Part shown: piece after piece, positions 10,303 to 22,537 of the stretch
Position numbering within the stretch: the first letter of the stretch is position 1
Layout of the letters: the number at the start of each line of letters is the position of its first letter
Source of the DNA: Rhodamnia argentea
Taxonomy: Eukaryota; Streptophyta; Magnoliopsida; Myrtales; Myrtaceae
Length of the DNA: 64,000 bases
Reading direction: 5' to 3'
Assembly: GCF_020921035.1 (NCBI RefSeq)
Contig: NC_063154.1
Span: forward strand, 310,001-374,000
Translations under genes and position numbers: made by a program
The notes under the pieces: model-generated
Seen by the model: only the letters and a program-made list of their open reading frames with translations
What the model was told of the DNA's origin: nothing
Database searches by the model: none

Positions 10303-13300
10303 ATGGAGGAAGTTCGAGAGGAGCAAAGTCAACCACTTGCTGGTAATGTATCTCCCTTTAACTTCTTAGTTTTGCGAGCAAGTAAATCAAGAGTTAGCTT
10401 GGTCTGATCTTTGCACTTCTCATCAAGATGAGGCTGTGTTATCCCATCGCGAACGTAACGCTTTGCATTTGCATACTTAATTTCCCAACCAAGATTAACA
10501 TGTGAGGACATTGAACGATTCGTTGTGAGGAAAAAAGGTTTTACACTAAGCCTATGAGAGCTAAAACTAGTTAAGGTCGAGGTACTCACTTTAGTCACAT
10601 CTTTCACAACTAGCCAGAAAGAAGCTTCATTTTTCTCACCTTATTTGCATGGTTAATTGATACCTAGGAAGCTTGTTATTCGGTTGTTACACGTTCATAT
10701 TATCGACTTTGGGGGTTAAATCTTATGAAACGTCTCCCATTCCTTGAAGTAAACTGATTATGATCAGGAAATAAACATCGAGTCTGGTCAATCTCACAGG
10801 TCAAGACAGCGAAAATGAAATAGTTGCAGAAGGTGCTTCATTTGTGCATGGTGAGCCACCTCAAGATGGTGATAGTCCTCCCAAAGTTGAATCTGAGGTG
10901 GAAGTCCTTCATGAGAAAGTGACAAAGCAAATCATGAAGGAAGGTTATGGACAGAAACCATCAAAATATGCAACATGCTTTGGTATGTTCTACTTTCACT
11001 GAGTTTGCATGCTTAACCAGGCTACCTATTTGCTGTAGTTGCTAGTCCAACTCCATTGTGGAAGCATCACATATCTTTTTTTAATGATGATCTTCAAAAT
11101 TCCTTATTTCTTCTTCAAAGTAGGATGGAGGCATCTTCATTTCATAGCTCCTCCTTGTGGCCGCTGTACATGTGACATGATGCCTACTTCAATTTGTTCA
11201 AGTGCTATATTGTCATATTTTTCCTTGAATACACAAAGTAGTAGATTGATATCCCAAGTTCTGATGCTTCATTGTTCTGTTAGGTTTACATTTTTTCTCG
11301 CTTTGCATAAATTTGAGCTTTCTTTTGGCTGGTGGCTGATGATGAGCGACTGCATGCATTACCACAGTGCATTACAGAGCATGGACTGAAAGTACGCAGC
11401 ACAAATTTGAAGACACGTGGCATGAGCAGCAACCACTTGAATTGGTCGTAGGAAAAGGTACACTGTCGGATAATGACTGTCAAAGTTCTTCTGTTCTTTA
11501 GTACGAGCGGTAAGACACCGATTAAATGTAAAGAGAGCCCATTCCTGTTTTCCTTTGAAGTCCTATCCAATGCCTACAAGAAGATTAATCTGAAAGTGTC
11601 AGATCCATAATAGACTTTACTGTTAAACGGAACCTTGTAACTCTCTAACATAGATAAGGAGCAAGGTTCTTGGATAAATCCTATCACCTTGCTTCTCTAC
11701 ATTGAAGAATCTACGTACACTAGGAAAAAGAAAATGTGGAGATAGGCCTTTTGATGATAAGGAAGTTATTCTGCACATGATAATATAAAAGAGAAATGCA
11801 TCGTGACAATAAAAATTTATCATAATGCGGCCTACAAGGAACCTTGCGTTATCTTTGCACCATCACACTCTTGATCAGCGAGTGTCTGGAAAGATTGAGC
11901 ATTTCAGTTTTCTAGGTCTGAAGTTAAGCTTCCAATGCAGTATTTTATTTTAGTTGACTGAGTTTTTCAACTTTGGTCTCTCAAAGTTTTCAAATAGGGG
12001 CAGACACAGACTTGTGATTCTTTTGTATCTTTTCCTACTTGCTGTCCTGTCTGATATCATGTCACCTCTGACAGAGAAGAAAGAGATGGAAGGCTTAGCT
12101 ATTGGTATTTCCAGCATGAAGTCTGGTGAACGTGCATTATTACATGTCGGTTGGGAGTTAGGTTATGGAAAAGAGGGAAACTTCTCTTTTCCTAATGTTC
12201 CTCCTATGGCAGATATATTATATGAAGTCGAGCTTATTGGATTTGATGAGACCAAAGAAGTATGCCACTATCGTACCCTGCTTTTGTGATTTGTTCTTTC
12301 TATTGACCCTGACATTGCTTTTCTTTCTCAATGTGATACATCTGCCACTTCTAATGGTATACAATTGCTAACATGCTGATGATTTCTTTTGTGGCTTTGA
12401 GTATAAAGGGAAAAGCTCGAAGTGACATGACTGTGGAGGAAAGAATTGGGGCTGCAGACCGTCGAAAGATGGACGGAAATGCCTTGTTTAAGGAGGAAAA
12501 ACTGGAGGAAGCTATGCAACAGTATGAAATGGTTATGCTCTTGTATTCCTAATTGAACCAGCCTATAAATGACTGCATAGATGACTCGGTTGAATGTCTG
12601 GTTTCTGATGATGATGATTTTTTTTTGGTGTCAGGCCATAGCATACATGGGAGATGATTTCATGTTCCAGTTATTTGGGAAGTACAGGGACATGGCTTTG
12701 GCTGTCAAGAATCCCTGCCACCTTAATATGGCAGCTTGTCTAATAAAGCTCAAGCGTTATGAAGAAGCTATTGGGCACTGTAGCATTGTAAGAGCATCAT
12801 TTCTATGAGGATGAATTTCATTGGAATTCTCTATGATTAATATATTTATGCTATCATTCAGGAATGGGATGTCTTAGTAATCTGAAAACCTGATTCAATA
12901 GAAACTCATGCACTTGTGTACCTGTAGTGTTTGACTTTGGCATTGTCGCTTAATGAGACTTAACCCATGCAAGCACAAGTGCGCTATTTCTTTTCTTGAT
13001 TTTCTCAATTTGAAGATTTTAGCTAAAATACTTTAACATTCACGGGGTCTTACCTTTCGTGACCTATTCCCATTACTTCCTAGAGGGTTTTTAGACTAAA
13101 AAATGCTGGTTGTGGTGCACTAATTTCCAAAGTTTAGATTGGTAATAAATGAATCTTGATGTTCAGACTGTAATTCCAGACTTAATTCTCAGGCTGTTTT
13201 AGATGCTGCTTATGAACATGCCTATTGTCCTACGCAAGTTCATACTATGAAATGCCTTCCTCCTGCATGCTGAGATGCTTTGTGGAACTCTGACCTGCTT

Positions 13301-13670
13301 TATCTATTTGTTAGTAGAGTGATTTTTAAAGTTGCCATTCCAGGTATTGGGCGAGGATGAAAACAATGCGAAAGCCCTGTTTAGAAGAGGAAAAGCAAGA
13401 GCAGAACTTGGGCAGACTGATGCAGCTCGCGAAGATTTCGCCAAGGCACGTAAATATGCACCTGAAGATAAAGCAATCGTGAGGGAGCTACGTGTACTTG
13501 CTGAACATGATAAGGCTGTCTACCAGAAGCAAAAGGAGATCTACAAGGGAATCTTTGGGCCAAGACCTGAAGCTAAGCCCCAGCGTGCTAGTTGGATTGT
13601 CGTAATATGGCAGTGGCTGCTATCACTATTACATCGCATCTTCAAAAGTGGAAGGCAAAAAACCGAGTGA
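10303..13670 (+). CDS. TWD1: Immunophilin FKBP42 / TWISTED DWARF 1
   Basis: A membrane-anchored immunophilin-like co-chaperone. In Arabidopsis it brings ABCB auxin transporters to the plasma membrane, binds HSP90 and calmodulin, and affects brassinosteroid and auxin growth. Exons are 10303-10342, 10800-10982, 11368-11457, 12075-12259, 12409-12531, 12635-12787 and 13344-13670. They join in frame to 366 residues, and the Arabidopsis protein is 365. An acidic N-terminus is followed by the FKBP-type domain (KPSKYATCFVHYRAW; KSGERALLHVGWELGYGKEG; FPNVPPMADILYEVELIGFD), then TPR repeats (about residues 180-290, with NPCHLNMAACLIKLKRYEEA and KALFRRGKARAELGQ). A calmodulin-binding-like basic stretch and a C-terminal hydrophobic anchor (SWIVVIWQWLLSLLHRIF) complete it. 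No breaks are seen. Assignment is very secure. Confidence 0.97.
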
Positions 13671-14182
13671 TTGGAGGGTTCGGTTGATCAGGCGCTAAAG
13701 ATCTGTCTAAAGCGTAACATATCTCAGTTCCTAATTTTTTTTTTCAATTGGAGTGTGCATTTGTATTATCCTAGTTACATTTTGTTACTGTTAGGACAAC
13801 TAATCTTTCGGGCATAATGTGAGGAATTACAATAATACCACTCGTGGCAATAGATTTCAATTGACTTGCTGGTAGGTGAAGAGAGTGATGATCCAGCTCA
13901 CGGTTGCTGCACTCGAAATTTACTCGAGACATCTTCTCTGGTTGCTGGATATAAGACTTTCAAAATGCTTTCTCTCTGGATGAATTGAATTATGTCATGG
14001 ATTGGAACTAAACTTGCTATGTTGAGCCGACCGAGAATATGGTCTCATCGGTTATCAGTGACCAGTAAATTCATTGTCCATCATAATTTTCCTCGAGAAG
14101 CGATGTATTCTCAGCAGGAATGGCACATTGCAGTGGCAAAAGATTCCTCGTCTGATTGTATTCTGGATTGATGCTAGTCTTT
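13671..14182. other. FKBP42 3' flank
   Basis: Expected to contain the FKBP42 3' untranslated region. No reading frame or element stands out before the Mutator-like insertion at 14193. Confidence 0.6.
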
Positions 14183-14192
14183 GCATGAAAAG

Positions 14193-14596
14193 GGCTTAAA
14201 TACACGACAAGTACCACAACTTGTGTACACGCTCGCTTTAGTTTCAAACTTTCAAAACAGTCATTTAAGTGCCAAATTTTTTGAAAAACGATTACTTGAG
14301 TGCCAAAACTTTCAAAACGATCACTTAAGTATCAATTTTTTTTAAAATGATCATTTAAGTGTCAATTTTTTTTAAAAAACGATCACTTCAAGATTAACTT
14401 CACCGAGACACGTCGGCTCAAATATTATACAAAATAGCACGTGTCGGATTTCTGACAAGCCACGTCGGCTCACATTAGAATTGGCACTGAAGTGATTGTT
14501 TTTAGAAGAAGTTGACACTTAAGTGATCGTTTTGAAAGTTTTGGCACTAAAGTGAGCGTCGTATATAAATTTTGACACTTTTAGTGTACTTTAGCC
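14193..14596. mobile_element. Mutator-like MITE with 10-bp target-site duplication
   Basis: Inverted ends GGCTTAAATACAC (left) and GTGTACTTTAGCC (right) bound a 404-bp segment. A direct duplication GCATGAAAAG flanks it at 14183-14192 and 14597-14606. The long subterminal arms are built of repeated phrases such as TTTGGCACTTAAGTGATCG and their inverses, and the centre holds CACGTCGGCTCA-like words. A TSD of 9-11 bp with long inverted arms is the known signature of Mutator-like elements. It has no coding capacity and is therefore non-autonomous. Its arm phrases recur in the element at 42657-43461. Confidence 0.85.
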
Positions 14597-14606
14597 GCAT
14601 GAAAAG

Positions 14607-16926
14607 GGATCACTATGAATGTACTTCTTACCTGAATATCTGAAGTGTCATTGGAGTTTCTTATATTCCCCTGCCGAGGAGAATCTGTGCCTGGATCAGG
14701 GTGTTCTGCCCCGTGCCTAATTTGTTCATTGAGCCCATGGTGCTCATGAAAAGACATGAACTGTACCTGATGTTTGCTCCAAATGAGATGCACAGAAGAA
14801 AAAATCCACAACTTTTGGTAATTTGCTCTTTTGGGTCCACCGAATCTGGTGTTTTAGATAAAGGGTTGTGATTTGTAATAAGAAAACAGCATCCTTTGAT
14901 CATCGAAATGGGGGAGGGTTATGTGGCATCATCATAGTTGTCGACAAATGCTAAGATAATGGATGTCACATGGGACGGAGATTGGATTCTTTCATTGATG
15001 TGTCGGCTTTTTTGACCGAGTGCATAGAATAGAGATCCTAGGATACCCCACTCGGGACAGCCGCATGTGCATCGCGTCATATTTCTCACTCAAGCCCATC
15101 CTCCATCTCTTCTCAAAACCTTGGACACAATCCGTCTCACACAATAAAACAATGAACGATCTTGATGTCGCAAGTCCCGACTGCTGCTGGTATTTTGATG
15201 GGGCCGCGATAATAGTTTAGTCAATTTTGGACCGCGGAGTCACGGCAGTGCAAAGGAGTCATCATACGGTCCGAACATTTCGTAGTAAATGTGAGATTAT
15301 AAGTAATGTCCGAGGAGGTTTTCACTACTGGTTATCCCTTTTCACCCTTCTATTCATAAATGAAGAATATTTTATTTGAAATATTTACTACAAAATGAGT
15401 CGACATTTGGTATATGGTATTTCATAACGATTTTATCGGACAATCGCTAACACGACTCACGAATAATTTACTAGGTGAAAGGCTCTCCAAAAGAAATTTA
15501 GAAAATCTGATGAAAGGGCTATTCCAAAATTCTCTCTTTCCGATCAAAATTAGGAAAAAGAAACTGAAGGAAAGGCATTAAAAGTTTCCCCATCGGCTCA
15601 GGCAAAAACTGCGGCAGCTCTTAAGACAAGCCAGCCACCGTTGTCATCCCGACTGACCAATTTTATTATCCTAACTGCCTACATTCAAGGATCCTTCATC
15701 TGCGCCAACAGACATTTGAATGTTTTCTTTTAACAAACGGAAAAAGAAGATGCAGTCGTCGATGCAACGACGCGAAATTGTGTCCGGTATTGGTAGTCAC
15801 AGAAAAGCATTACCAAATACCAAATATCAATGTCTCGAAACATAAACAGACCAGATGGAGCCAAGCTCTGCGCAAATGGATAAGGAGGGCATGGAAGAGG
15901 GACCCAAAAGAACGTGTTTCCATCAGAGTAAAATTAGCCATCTTGCACGTGCTGGAGCAACCATTTGGTGAAGGCTTGTCTTTTTACAGAAAGAACAGGT
16001 TGGTGCTTTCCCTAGTGCCCAATCAATCACAAACCTTCTGCCTTTATGAGCTGAAAACACCGTGACAGAGAAAGAGCCGGTCTACTGCTAATGCACTGAT
16101 CAGTGGGAGAGAGTGGTCTCCTCCCTCTGTGTTGGGTTAGGCCCACGTAATCTCCAACACTAAGATTTTGGTATCATACATAAATCTCTAGCAAGTCATT
16201 GGGACGTGGACTTGGGAATTCAATTGCCGCCCAACCAACATGCTAGGTGCTACTGGGTAGGTTGTATAAGTGAAGTTCCTCGATTATATCCATGCCTGCA
16301 TCGATCAAAATCGTATTTTGTCATGTGCAGTAGGACTAGCTGCTACATGGGAGGTGTGAGTTTGTAGCAATTCCACATTACAATATATTGAAGTCCCGTG
16401 TAAATTTTCCTTTTCATTCAGCGTTGTCTAACTACTATTTCGTCGACAGAAGGAAAAAATTGACCCGTTTGATCCAAGTTTCTAAGTCAAACACTGATTA
16501 TGTGGACTCAGCCCCACGAAACTTTGGCTATCAGATAAACTCAGAGAAGGATAATGAGTTGTTTTGGTCTAAGGAACACATGTTTACGATTTAATGTTGC
16601 TGTAGTGCAACAAGCGAGCATTCTAAGACCGCAGTGCCATTAAACAGGCAGGAAACTCTCCATTTCAATTGTGAGTTCCAACTTGTAAACACCTTTTCGT
16701 AAGTCCGTAGAAACTCCCTCCAATTATCACTTCCGTGTTTGGTCCTGCATAAGACGATTAGAATATTATTACAGAATGCCATCGACATGAATCAAGGAGA
16801 AAAAGACGGTCCTCAAAATCTCTGAGAAACGGACAAACGGACAACAACAGTGCATCAGAAAACTGCTACAGTGTCCCAGTGACCAGGCAAAGGCTTTGCT
16901 TCCTCAACGTGATTTCTGCTAATTGC
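14607..16926. other. Intergenic region upstream of the DUF642 gene
   Basis: About 2.3 kb without a recognised gene. Open stretches near 14581-14903 (minus) and 15778-16065 (plus) have no family resemblance I can recognise and no convincing gene structure. The proximal part is presumably the DUF642 promoter. Confidence 0.55.
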
Positions 16927-16970
16927 AAACCCTTCCCGTCTTCTGCAAAAAAAAAAAAAAAAAAACCCTT

Positions 16971-16973
<3 letters not shown>
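16927..16973 (+). mobile_element. Short A-tailed insertion with 11-bp duplication
   Basis: AAACCCTTCCC at 16927-16937 recurs exactly at 16963-16973. Between them are GTCTTCTGC and an A-tract. The layout (short unique piece, A-tract, direct repeat) matches the other micro-insertions in this window, although its non-A part differs from the TTCGACC type. It lies about 30 bp upstream of the DUF642 TATA box. Confidence 0.55.

Positions 16974-17005
<32 letters not shown>
16974..17005. repeat. (CT)n microsatellite abutting the DUF642 TATA box
   Basis: An uninterrupted CT run of about 32 bp that runs directly into TATAAA at 17005. Pyrimidine tracts near the core promoter are common in plants. Confidence 0.95.
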
Positions 17006-17008
<3 letters not shown>

Positions 17009-17010
17009 AA
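17005..17010 (+). promoter_or_regulatory. TATA box of the DUF642 gene
   Basis: TATAAA lies 65 bp upstream of the DUF642 start codon. This spacing would put transcription start near 17035-17040 and give a leader of about 35-40 bases. Confidence 0.75.
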
Positions 17011-17074
17011 ACCTAGTCACCCCTGGACGTCTCTTCTCCATACTATAGCTCATCTCCTCTCTTTCCTCTGAGAA

Positions 17075-18962
17075 ATGGCTGTAACGAGCTCGGCTGTGCT
17101 TGTTTTCTTGCTGCTGATAGCAGCTTCTGCTTTTGCAGCTCCATCTCCACCTTTGGAAGGTAATGTGGACAATGTGCCTCGTTTGGCACATAGCTAACTA
17201 AATGCATTAAGCTTTTCACGCTCACCTCACCTGGGTTACTTCCATTCCTCTTGATCTGTTATCTGCTCCTATAAAGTTTGGATCTTGACATCTTCCTCAC
17301 TTCATTTCTCGGTTTGTCACTCGTTAATCTTGACAGGGCTTTTACCAAATGGCAACTTTGAAGACCCACCAAAACGCACTGACCTCAAGAAGACGGTAAT
17401 CCAGGGCAAGTACGGCTTGCCCAAGTGGGAAATCAACGGCCTCGTCGAGTACATCGCCGCTGGTCCCCAGCCCGGCGGTATGTTCTTCGCCGTTGCACAC
17501 GGTGTCCACGCCGTCAGGCTCGGCAACGATGCCTCCATCTCACAGTCGATACCGGTCAAACCGGGGTCTCTGTACGCTCTCACGTTCGGAGCATCAAGAA
17601 CCTGCGCACAGGATGAGGTGCTGAGAGTGTCGGTGCATCCACAGACAGGGGATCTTCCTCTGCAGACGCTCTACAGCAGCAATGGTGGGGACACGTATGC
17701 TTGGGGGTTTAGGGCTGCTTCGAATGTGGCTAAGGTGGTGTTTCACAATCCTGGAGTTCAGGAGGATCCTGCGTGTGGCCCACTCTTGGACGCTGTGGCC
17801 ATCAAGGAGCTCTTTCCTCCCAGGCCAACAAGAGGTAAGAGAAAGAACAGAGGAAAAATCACATTTTGATGTGCTGAAAGTTCCTATATTTTGGCTAACA
17901 CCTCAGGTACTCATGTCTGCGTGTTTATCAGTGTAGAGTTCACTTCATAGTTCATTCTTTGATGGTTCTTTTTCTATTTCATGTATGGATTGGTTTGGTT
18001 TCTTTCTTTCTTTCTTTTTTAGCTGATGTTCTTACACTATCATATTCTGACGAGTTCACTAAGCTGCAAATATGGTAAATGCCTATTTTTTACTTCCTCT
18101 GTTCATGTTTCGCTGATATGCAAGATTCTTCTTCTTTCACTCCAAGAAACAATTTCTTCCAAGGATTTTCCTGGATCTGAATTTTTTTTGCTTTTTCATG
18201 AGATGTTTGGAATAGGCGATTGAGCACGACATTCTTTATTTTCGTGGAGTGACAACTGTTTGTGATGGCATTCAACCTGAAAACGTACTGCAAGCTCTGC
18301 CTCTCTAGGCAAGAGAGACAAACTCTATCCTTATGAACCAGAAAATTCATCATCTACATTACATGGCTATATACTTGGCTCCCTGTAAAAATGTAGGTCC
18401 AAGTTCCACCACTCATGACCTTTGAGAATGTGCAGATAACTTGGTGAAGAACCCTGGGTTTGAGGAGGGTCCCCACCGCCTAATCAATTCATCTGACGGT
18501 GTTCTCCTCCCCCCAAGGCAGGAGGACATCACATCTCCCCTTCCTGGTTGGATTATTGAATCGCTCAAGGCAGTGAAGTTCATAGACAAGAAGCACTTCA
18601 ATGTCCCGTTTGGACTTGCAGCAGTCGAGCTAGTTGCAGGAAGAGAAAGTGCAATTGCCCAAATCATAAGAACCATCCCCAGTAAATGCTACAATCTCAC
18701 CTTCACCATTGGAGACGCGAGGAACGGCTGCCATGGGTCGATGATGGTGGAAGCTTTTGCTGCTAAAGACACCCTCAAAGTCCCTTTTCAATCGCAAGGG
18801 AAGGGGGGGTTCAAGATTGTTAGTTTCAAGTTCAAAGCACTTTCAGCAAGGACAAGGCTCACTTTCTTCAGTTCATTCTACCACACCAGGATCGACGACT
18901 TCGGATCTCTGTGCGGCCCTGTGCTTGATGAAGTTAAGGTTGTCCCTTTGTCTAGATGTTAG
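17075..18962 (+). CDS. DUF642 cell-wall protein (BIIDXI-like family)
   Basis: A secreted plant cell-wall protein of the DUF642 family. Members carry two galactose-binding-like domains, bind wall polysaccharides and have been linked to pectin methylesterase activity. The exons are 17075-17159, 17337-17834 and 18436-18962, all GT-AG, giving 369 residues, a typical length. A clear signal peptide lies at residues 1-22 (MAVTSSAVLVFLLLIAASAF). The first domain opens with GLLPNGNFEDPPK and includes ITFGASRTCAQ-like and DPACGPLLDAVAI motifs. The second opens with NLVKNPGFEEGP, includes NLTFTIGDARNGC and ends with GSLCGPVLDEVKV. Conserved cysteines in both domains suggest disulfides. A consensus TATA box sits upstream. 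Family assignment is secure; which family member this is has not been settled. Confidence 0.95.
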
Positions 18963-19690
18963 GACAGAAAATCGGTTGATCTTCAGAAAAACATCATGGA
19001 GACTTTACAAGGAGTTATAATAGCCGTGTCTTGTGTGTTGACAATTAATTGAGGCAAATTTCCTGCTTGAGCACTTGCTTCTTGTTATGATTTATGTGAG
19101 AACTGCTATTTCCTAGTAGAAAATATAATTAACGGAGTGACAAGAAACTCCAATAGGATCTACAATCTATCATATTGAATAAAATGCGAATGTTCTTTAG
19201 AATGACACCTGGTGTATCTGAGGGAGAAACTGTCTTCCGAACAAAAAGGAGAATACTAACTATTTTAACTACGCAGCAAGTAGTTTCAGTCATCTTTGAC
19301 AAAAACTGGCATATGATAGTCTTTATTTGGTGCACGAGCGACCAAGTTCTGGGGCGTTTTAAGTAATCACTACAGCAGGACAAAGAACCTTTTTGCAACT
19401 TTGGATTAACCATCCTTTGCAACTTGGGGCTACAATATGGGCAGTCTGCATTATTTCCTGAAATGTCATCAGACATACAACAGAATCCATGTTCGATTGA
19501 TACTACAAAAATGACAACGAATTGCCACCGGAGGCTTGTGCCATCATCTTTCTTGATGCAACATGGAGTTAAACTGCTTGGGCACTCAATGGCTCTGGAT
19601 TTCATTGCAGAATCGTATGGCAGTGACACCATCTTCCCAAAAAACAAAAGAAGAAGAGAAAAACGATATCAGTCATTCCTGTACTGTTGG
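18963..19690. other. Convergent 3' flanks of DUF642 and RLF
   Basis: Expected to hold the two 3' untranslated regions. A 172-codon open frame on the minus strand (19129-19647) lies just past the RLF stop. It is Cys-rich in places, matches no family I know and is treated as chance. Confidence 0.5.
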
Positions 19691-22537
19691 TTATTTGTGG
19701 CTATCATCTAATACTCCAACAAGGCATTTCTCCAGGAGGAATTCATCATTCACCCAGGCATGGTATTTGTCTGAGTAAAGAGCTAAGGATCGCAGCCACT
19801 GTATGCAACTTTATAGGATTTTAACTACTTAAATCCATCAATGTACATATTAATCAAAGTATGACTCGATGCCAAAATATTTTTTACAGTATTAAAACAC
19901 ATCGTATTAGCTGCTCGGGTTCTCTGCAAGAAGTTTCTTTTTCCACCTTTTCCCCCTCTTTTAGAAAACTTAGGACTGGGACTCACAGCACAATAAAATG
20001 CAAATTTCATGTTATTTGACCAGATTAAAATATCAGAAACTCTATGTGCTTAGCAGTTTCTTCCCCTGTCAATAACTAGATACCTTCCTGCTTCCCACTT
20101 CCTAGAAGTTTGAATAACTAGCTTCATTCAAGACCAGCTTCCAACCTGATAGCGGCTGTAGAAATGAACAAACCCTATTTAACCGAAAAACACAGGCAAA
20201 CACTGCACGAAGGTAAAGGCATACAAAGTAGAGAGCAAGAGTTTGGCTAGTTGGTAGAAGCAACTTTGCCCCAGGCATAAGGCCTGTGCTCGAGTCTTAC
20301 CATTCACTCCCCACCCTATGCAAGGAAAGTAAATTATAAAACGTTTTCCAACAAAGGATACTAAATAAGGACGTACAGTCTTTTCCCACAGCCTTCATCA
20401 ACATATCAACACCTGCGAAACATATTCGACGAGTGGCATTAGTCATTCAATTGCATCTACACCATCTAATCAAAATGTAGCTTTAATAATGACATTTGTT
20501 CAGCATGGCATCATGCATATATTTACTAAAGCCATATAGATCTTCATGGGTTTTAGTGAGTTTGATTGGTTTGAAGGATATAACTAGAGAAATCACATGG
20601 TTTATTACGACACACATGCAAGCAAGTCAATAACATAAACCTTGTCTAGAAAATGGATATAAGGAGGGTTACCTCCAGGATGAAATTTCATATATGGAGA
20701 TATGTTGTAAACACGGCCTTTTAAGACAGTCCACATAGAACCATCCAGTTGGTGCTGTTTAACTTCCTCCATTGATATGAGTCTTCTGTTAGACTGTCCC
20801 TTCAATCCTGGAACACATGATGTCAGAAAATTGAAAAGGTACAAGGTATGTGGCCAAAAAAAAAAACACATACTTTTGCGAGTAGATGCATGGAATTGCA
20901 AAGTTTTATATCAACGTAGGGACCCATGAAGGAAGTTCAACTCAGATTAAGTGACCAAACTTGAAAGATAAAATGACAATCGATCAGACAGCATAAATAA
21001 TGGTTCATAGTGTACCTTCTTATGCCTACTCCCTGTGAACTAAAATAGTATTTCCTTCGCTTGAATTAATATGCAAAAGACTGCAAATGAAATCATCCGA
21101 CTGCTCTAATGCAAAATTCACACACCAATATTTTGTGTCCAGCTGTAACAACTCGAGGCTAATTAGTTGCGAATGACTTGAATTCCAGGGATTTCAACTT
21201 AGTAGAAAGGGTTTATCTTTTGAAATGATGGTGTTCCTTTACTTTTCCCCAGAAGGATTCATAACTCATACACAGAACCATAATGGCAATAGAGATATAG
21301 TGTATGGAAAAGCTAAGTATACAGAAATCATCACAAGCTATGCCCACAATAAAATTCATCTAAAAGAGTTTTAACACCTGTCCTCATGTCCATGTAAGAA
21401 TGTCCTCAACACCACTCGCTAAGAAATTTCTCTTTGATCCAGCAAACGATGCTGGCAGCTGCTTAAAGTAACCTTGACGGTCATTGCAATATTGCAATCA
21501 AGAACAATCAATGACAGATGTCAATTGACAATAAGGCATAGCTATGTCTGCTTCTTCTCTTGAAACTCTAGAAGCACTAATTTTTTGTAAGATAACGTAG
21601 AAAAGGCAAATCAGGAACGAAAGCAGACACCCTCACACTGGTCGATCTTGGTTTTCCTTTGTTGCACAATAAGGCCCCATTTTCATTCTATTATACACCA
21701 ACATCTACTTAACAGCGAGAGTTGGACAGTCCGAAGAGATTGATAATCCAATAGCAGTGTAACCTAGTTTGCTTAACGGTAAGGCTATATTTTGGGCACA
21801 ATTTGACTGTGTAAACATAAGATGCTTGAATAGAAACTATTCTTGCCACGTTAAAGGTGTGATGCTATCTTAATCTTGTAAATGGCCACGATAACAACAC
21901 AATTATCGCTAAATTTAGATAGAAGATAGCAGCACCAAGCACATGACATTCAGGTGGAAATAGCAAGACGTATAAAGTACCTGCAAGGTCAGGATGAGTT
22001 CGAGTGAGCTTCATCCAATCCATTTGGCTATAACCCTTCTCAAAGGGAACCTTGGCGCGAGGTGCAGCCTTCCTTCCAGCCGACTTCTGCTTACCCGAAT
22101 TTGTAACCAAACCGGCAGCATTGGCTGAAGTGGATCCTTTTGAGGGATTGTTCGAATTTCTTGTGGAGGACGTATCGATAACATTGAAGCTCAAAGAGCC
22201 AACTGTTCCCTGCTGAGTAGGGATGGAATTGTCATCTACTTTATCCCTCCAGATAAACCTTCTATTCTGACTGCCACCAGAGACATTTGAAGATTCCTTG
22301 CTAATAGATATACCATCAATATCAGAAGCAAGCTTCTTTCCCAGCGGACCTTCTTGTTCAGCAGGTGGAGCCACCTACAGAAGTGAAGCATGACCGAGAG
22401 AAATTATCACAAGAAATCGTGACACGCATGAAAGATACGAAAACAGAATAATTCTAGCAGCTCCCAATTCTAATCTAGCTAGTACTGTAGCACATCAAAC
22501 TTGCCTGACAGAAGGTGAAGTCATCGTCATTGTCCAT
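19691..22537 (-). CDS. RLF: Cytochrome b5-domain protein RLF
   Basis: Orthologous in pattern to REDUCED LATERAL ROOT FORMATION, a soluble cytochrome b5-like haem protein needed for auxin-dependent lateral root initiation in Arabidopsis. Minus-strand exons are 22537-22505, 22374-21981, 20807-20673, 20412-20362 and 19770-19691, giving 230 residues. The first exon encodes only [11 protein letters not shown]. The middle holds the conserved [19 protein letters not shown] motif. The b5 domain follows (about residues 144-222), with predicted haem ligands His185 in KFHPGG and His208 in NKYHAWV. Intron 1 has a GC donor (CAG|GCAAGT) instead of GT. A donor GTAAGTG at about 23015 (minus) suggests a further leader intron. 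A tRNA-like SINE head lies in intron 4. Assignment is very secure. Confidence 0.95.
20244..20296 (+). mobile_element. tRNA-like SINE head fragment in RLF intron 4
   Basis: TGGCTAGTTGG (20244-20254) fits an RNA polymerase III A box. GTGCTCGAGTC at 20286-20296 fits a B box, about 35 bp downstream as in tRNA-derived SINEs. It is on the strand opposite to RLF. No A-tract or target duplication was found, so this is a fragment or an old copy. A free tRNA gene is unlikely because the arms do not fold fully. Confidence 0.4.

Noticed and set aside
19129-19647. 172-codon open frame downstream of RLF on the same strand
   Set aside because: Lies in the expected 3' untranslated region, has no recognisable domain, and an overlapping frame on the other strand is also open.
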